This document shows, piece by piece, positions 24,679 through 25,002 of a stretch of DNA of 25,002 nucleotides. The DNA is from CAKSNH01 sp964422725 (GTDB lineage Bacteria; Bacillota; Clostridia; UBA1381). The stretch is taken from the NCBI GenBank assembly GCA_964422725.1, contig CAYRCC010000029.1, positions 1 to 25,002 on the forward strand, read 5' to 3'. The position numbers were made by a program, and so were the translations under genes. The notes beneath the pieces are model-generated. The model searched no databases, had not been told where the DNA came from, and was given only the letters and a program-made list of their open reading frames with translations. Positions within the stretch are counted from its first letter, which is position 1. Every line of letters starts with the position of its first letter.

Positions 24679-24882
24679 CAAACAAATCCTCCTTGTATAT
24701 TCAGTCAAAGCATAAATCATATGCTTATAACCGACTACCACCGTTTTAATAAAATCTCACATACCGCAAGTAAATTCACATTATCCAAAAAACCGCAAAA
24801 CAGTATACTCACATTTCCGTTAATAAAGCGTTTGAATTTGCAAATCCCATAACAGTAAAGCCGATACTTTACTCACAATCAT
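24679..24882 (-). other. Long 5' leader of the LRR gene with two hairpins
   Basis: About 200 untranslated bases lie between the promoter and the start codon. GTAAAG/CTTTAC (24855-24872) forms a hairpin near the 5' end and AAGCATA/TATGCTT (24708-24726) one about 15 bases before the AAGGAGG site. I see no match to a known riboswitch and no terminator-like T run, so control of translation or mRNA stability is only a possibility. Confidence 0.45.
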
Positions 24883-24888
24883 ATTATA

Positions 24889-24917
24889 ATTATAGCACAT
24901 TATGTACAAATAGTAAA
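24889..24917 (-). promoter_or_regulatory. Sigma-A promoter of the LRR gene
   Basis: Minus-strand TTTACT (-35) and perfect TATAAT (-10) with a 17-base spacer. Upstream, to the window end, I see TTGTACA elements (near 24901-24907 and 24949-24955) and no gene. Confidence 0.65.
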
Positions 24918-25002
24918 TAGAAAAATACAAGTTTTCGTTAATATTTTTGTACAATTGTCAATGATGGGTGACACTTTTCTAAAAAAATAAAAGCTTCACT
25001 CC

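Noticed and set aside
19822..24741. CRISPR-like array suggested by regularly recurring DNA words in the LRR gene
   Set aside because: The recurring words are about 69 bases apart, imperfect and in frame; they encode LRR units.

Overview
The window looks like a chromosomal segment of an anaerobic Firmicute of class Clostridia, probably a gut or fibre-associated lineage. This rests on gene content (NrdR, UPF0291/YnzC, MnmE, an ECF transporter, a BspA-type leucine-rich-repeat protein), strong AGGAGG-like ribosome binding sites, sigma-A promoters and moderate to low GC. The two very large secreted proteins resemble those of plant-polysaccharide (pectin or xylan) degraders; the exact genus cannot be read from the sequence. 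Nearly all genes are on the minus strand; only a short Cys-rich peptide, a metal ATPase and an AraC regulator are on the plus strand.

Layout. Positions 1-900 hold the start of asnA (runs off the left edge), a UPF0291 gene with a TTG start, and a divergent 38-residue Cys-rich membrane peptide. Positions 900-3020 hold a Zn/Cd-type P1B ATPase with its own perfect promoter and an ArsR/SmtB-type operator; no ArsR gene is in view. From 9050 down to 3029 a long tightly packed minus-strand cluster reads nrdR, PHP phosphoesterase, mnmE, and an ECF importer (T, fused double ATPase, S). Positions 9105-10680 hold a CNNM/CorC-type membrane protein and, just upstream, a strong promoter and strong terminator bracketing about 135 bases without a reading frame: a small RNA or a leader.

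The right 14 kb is the accessory part. A 2665-residue secreted protein (10753-18750) carries two CE12-like SGNH esterase modules, an alpha/beta-hydrolase module whose triad appears lost, and a CE6/sialate-O-acetylesterase-like module, interleaved with lectin-like and Ig-like modules. Divergent from it is an AraC-family regulator (18885-19736), a likely local activator. Convergent with that is a 1618-residue secreted protein (19822-24678) with about 40 BspA-type LRRs, four Ig-like domains and a C-terminal beta domain. A plausible reading is a de-acetylating surface or secreted enzyme plus a binding or adhesion protein, with the sensor-regulator between them. This is inference: there is no glycoside hydrolase, lyase or sugar transporter in the window.
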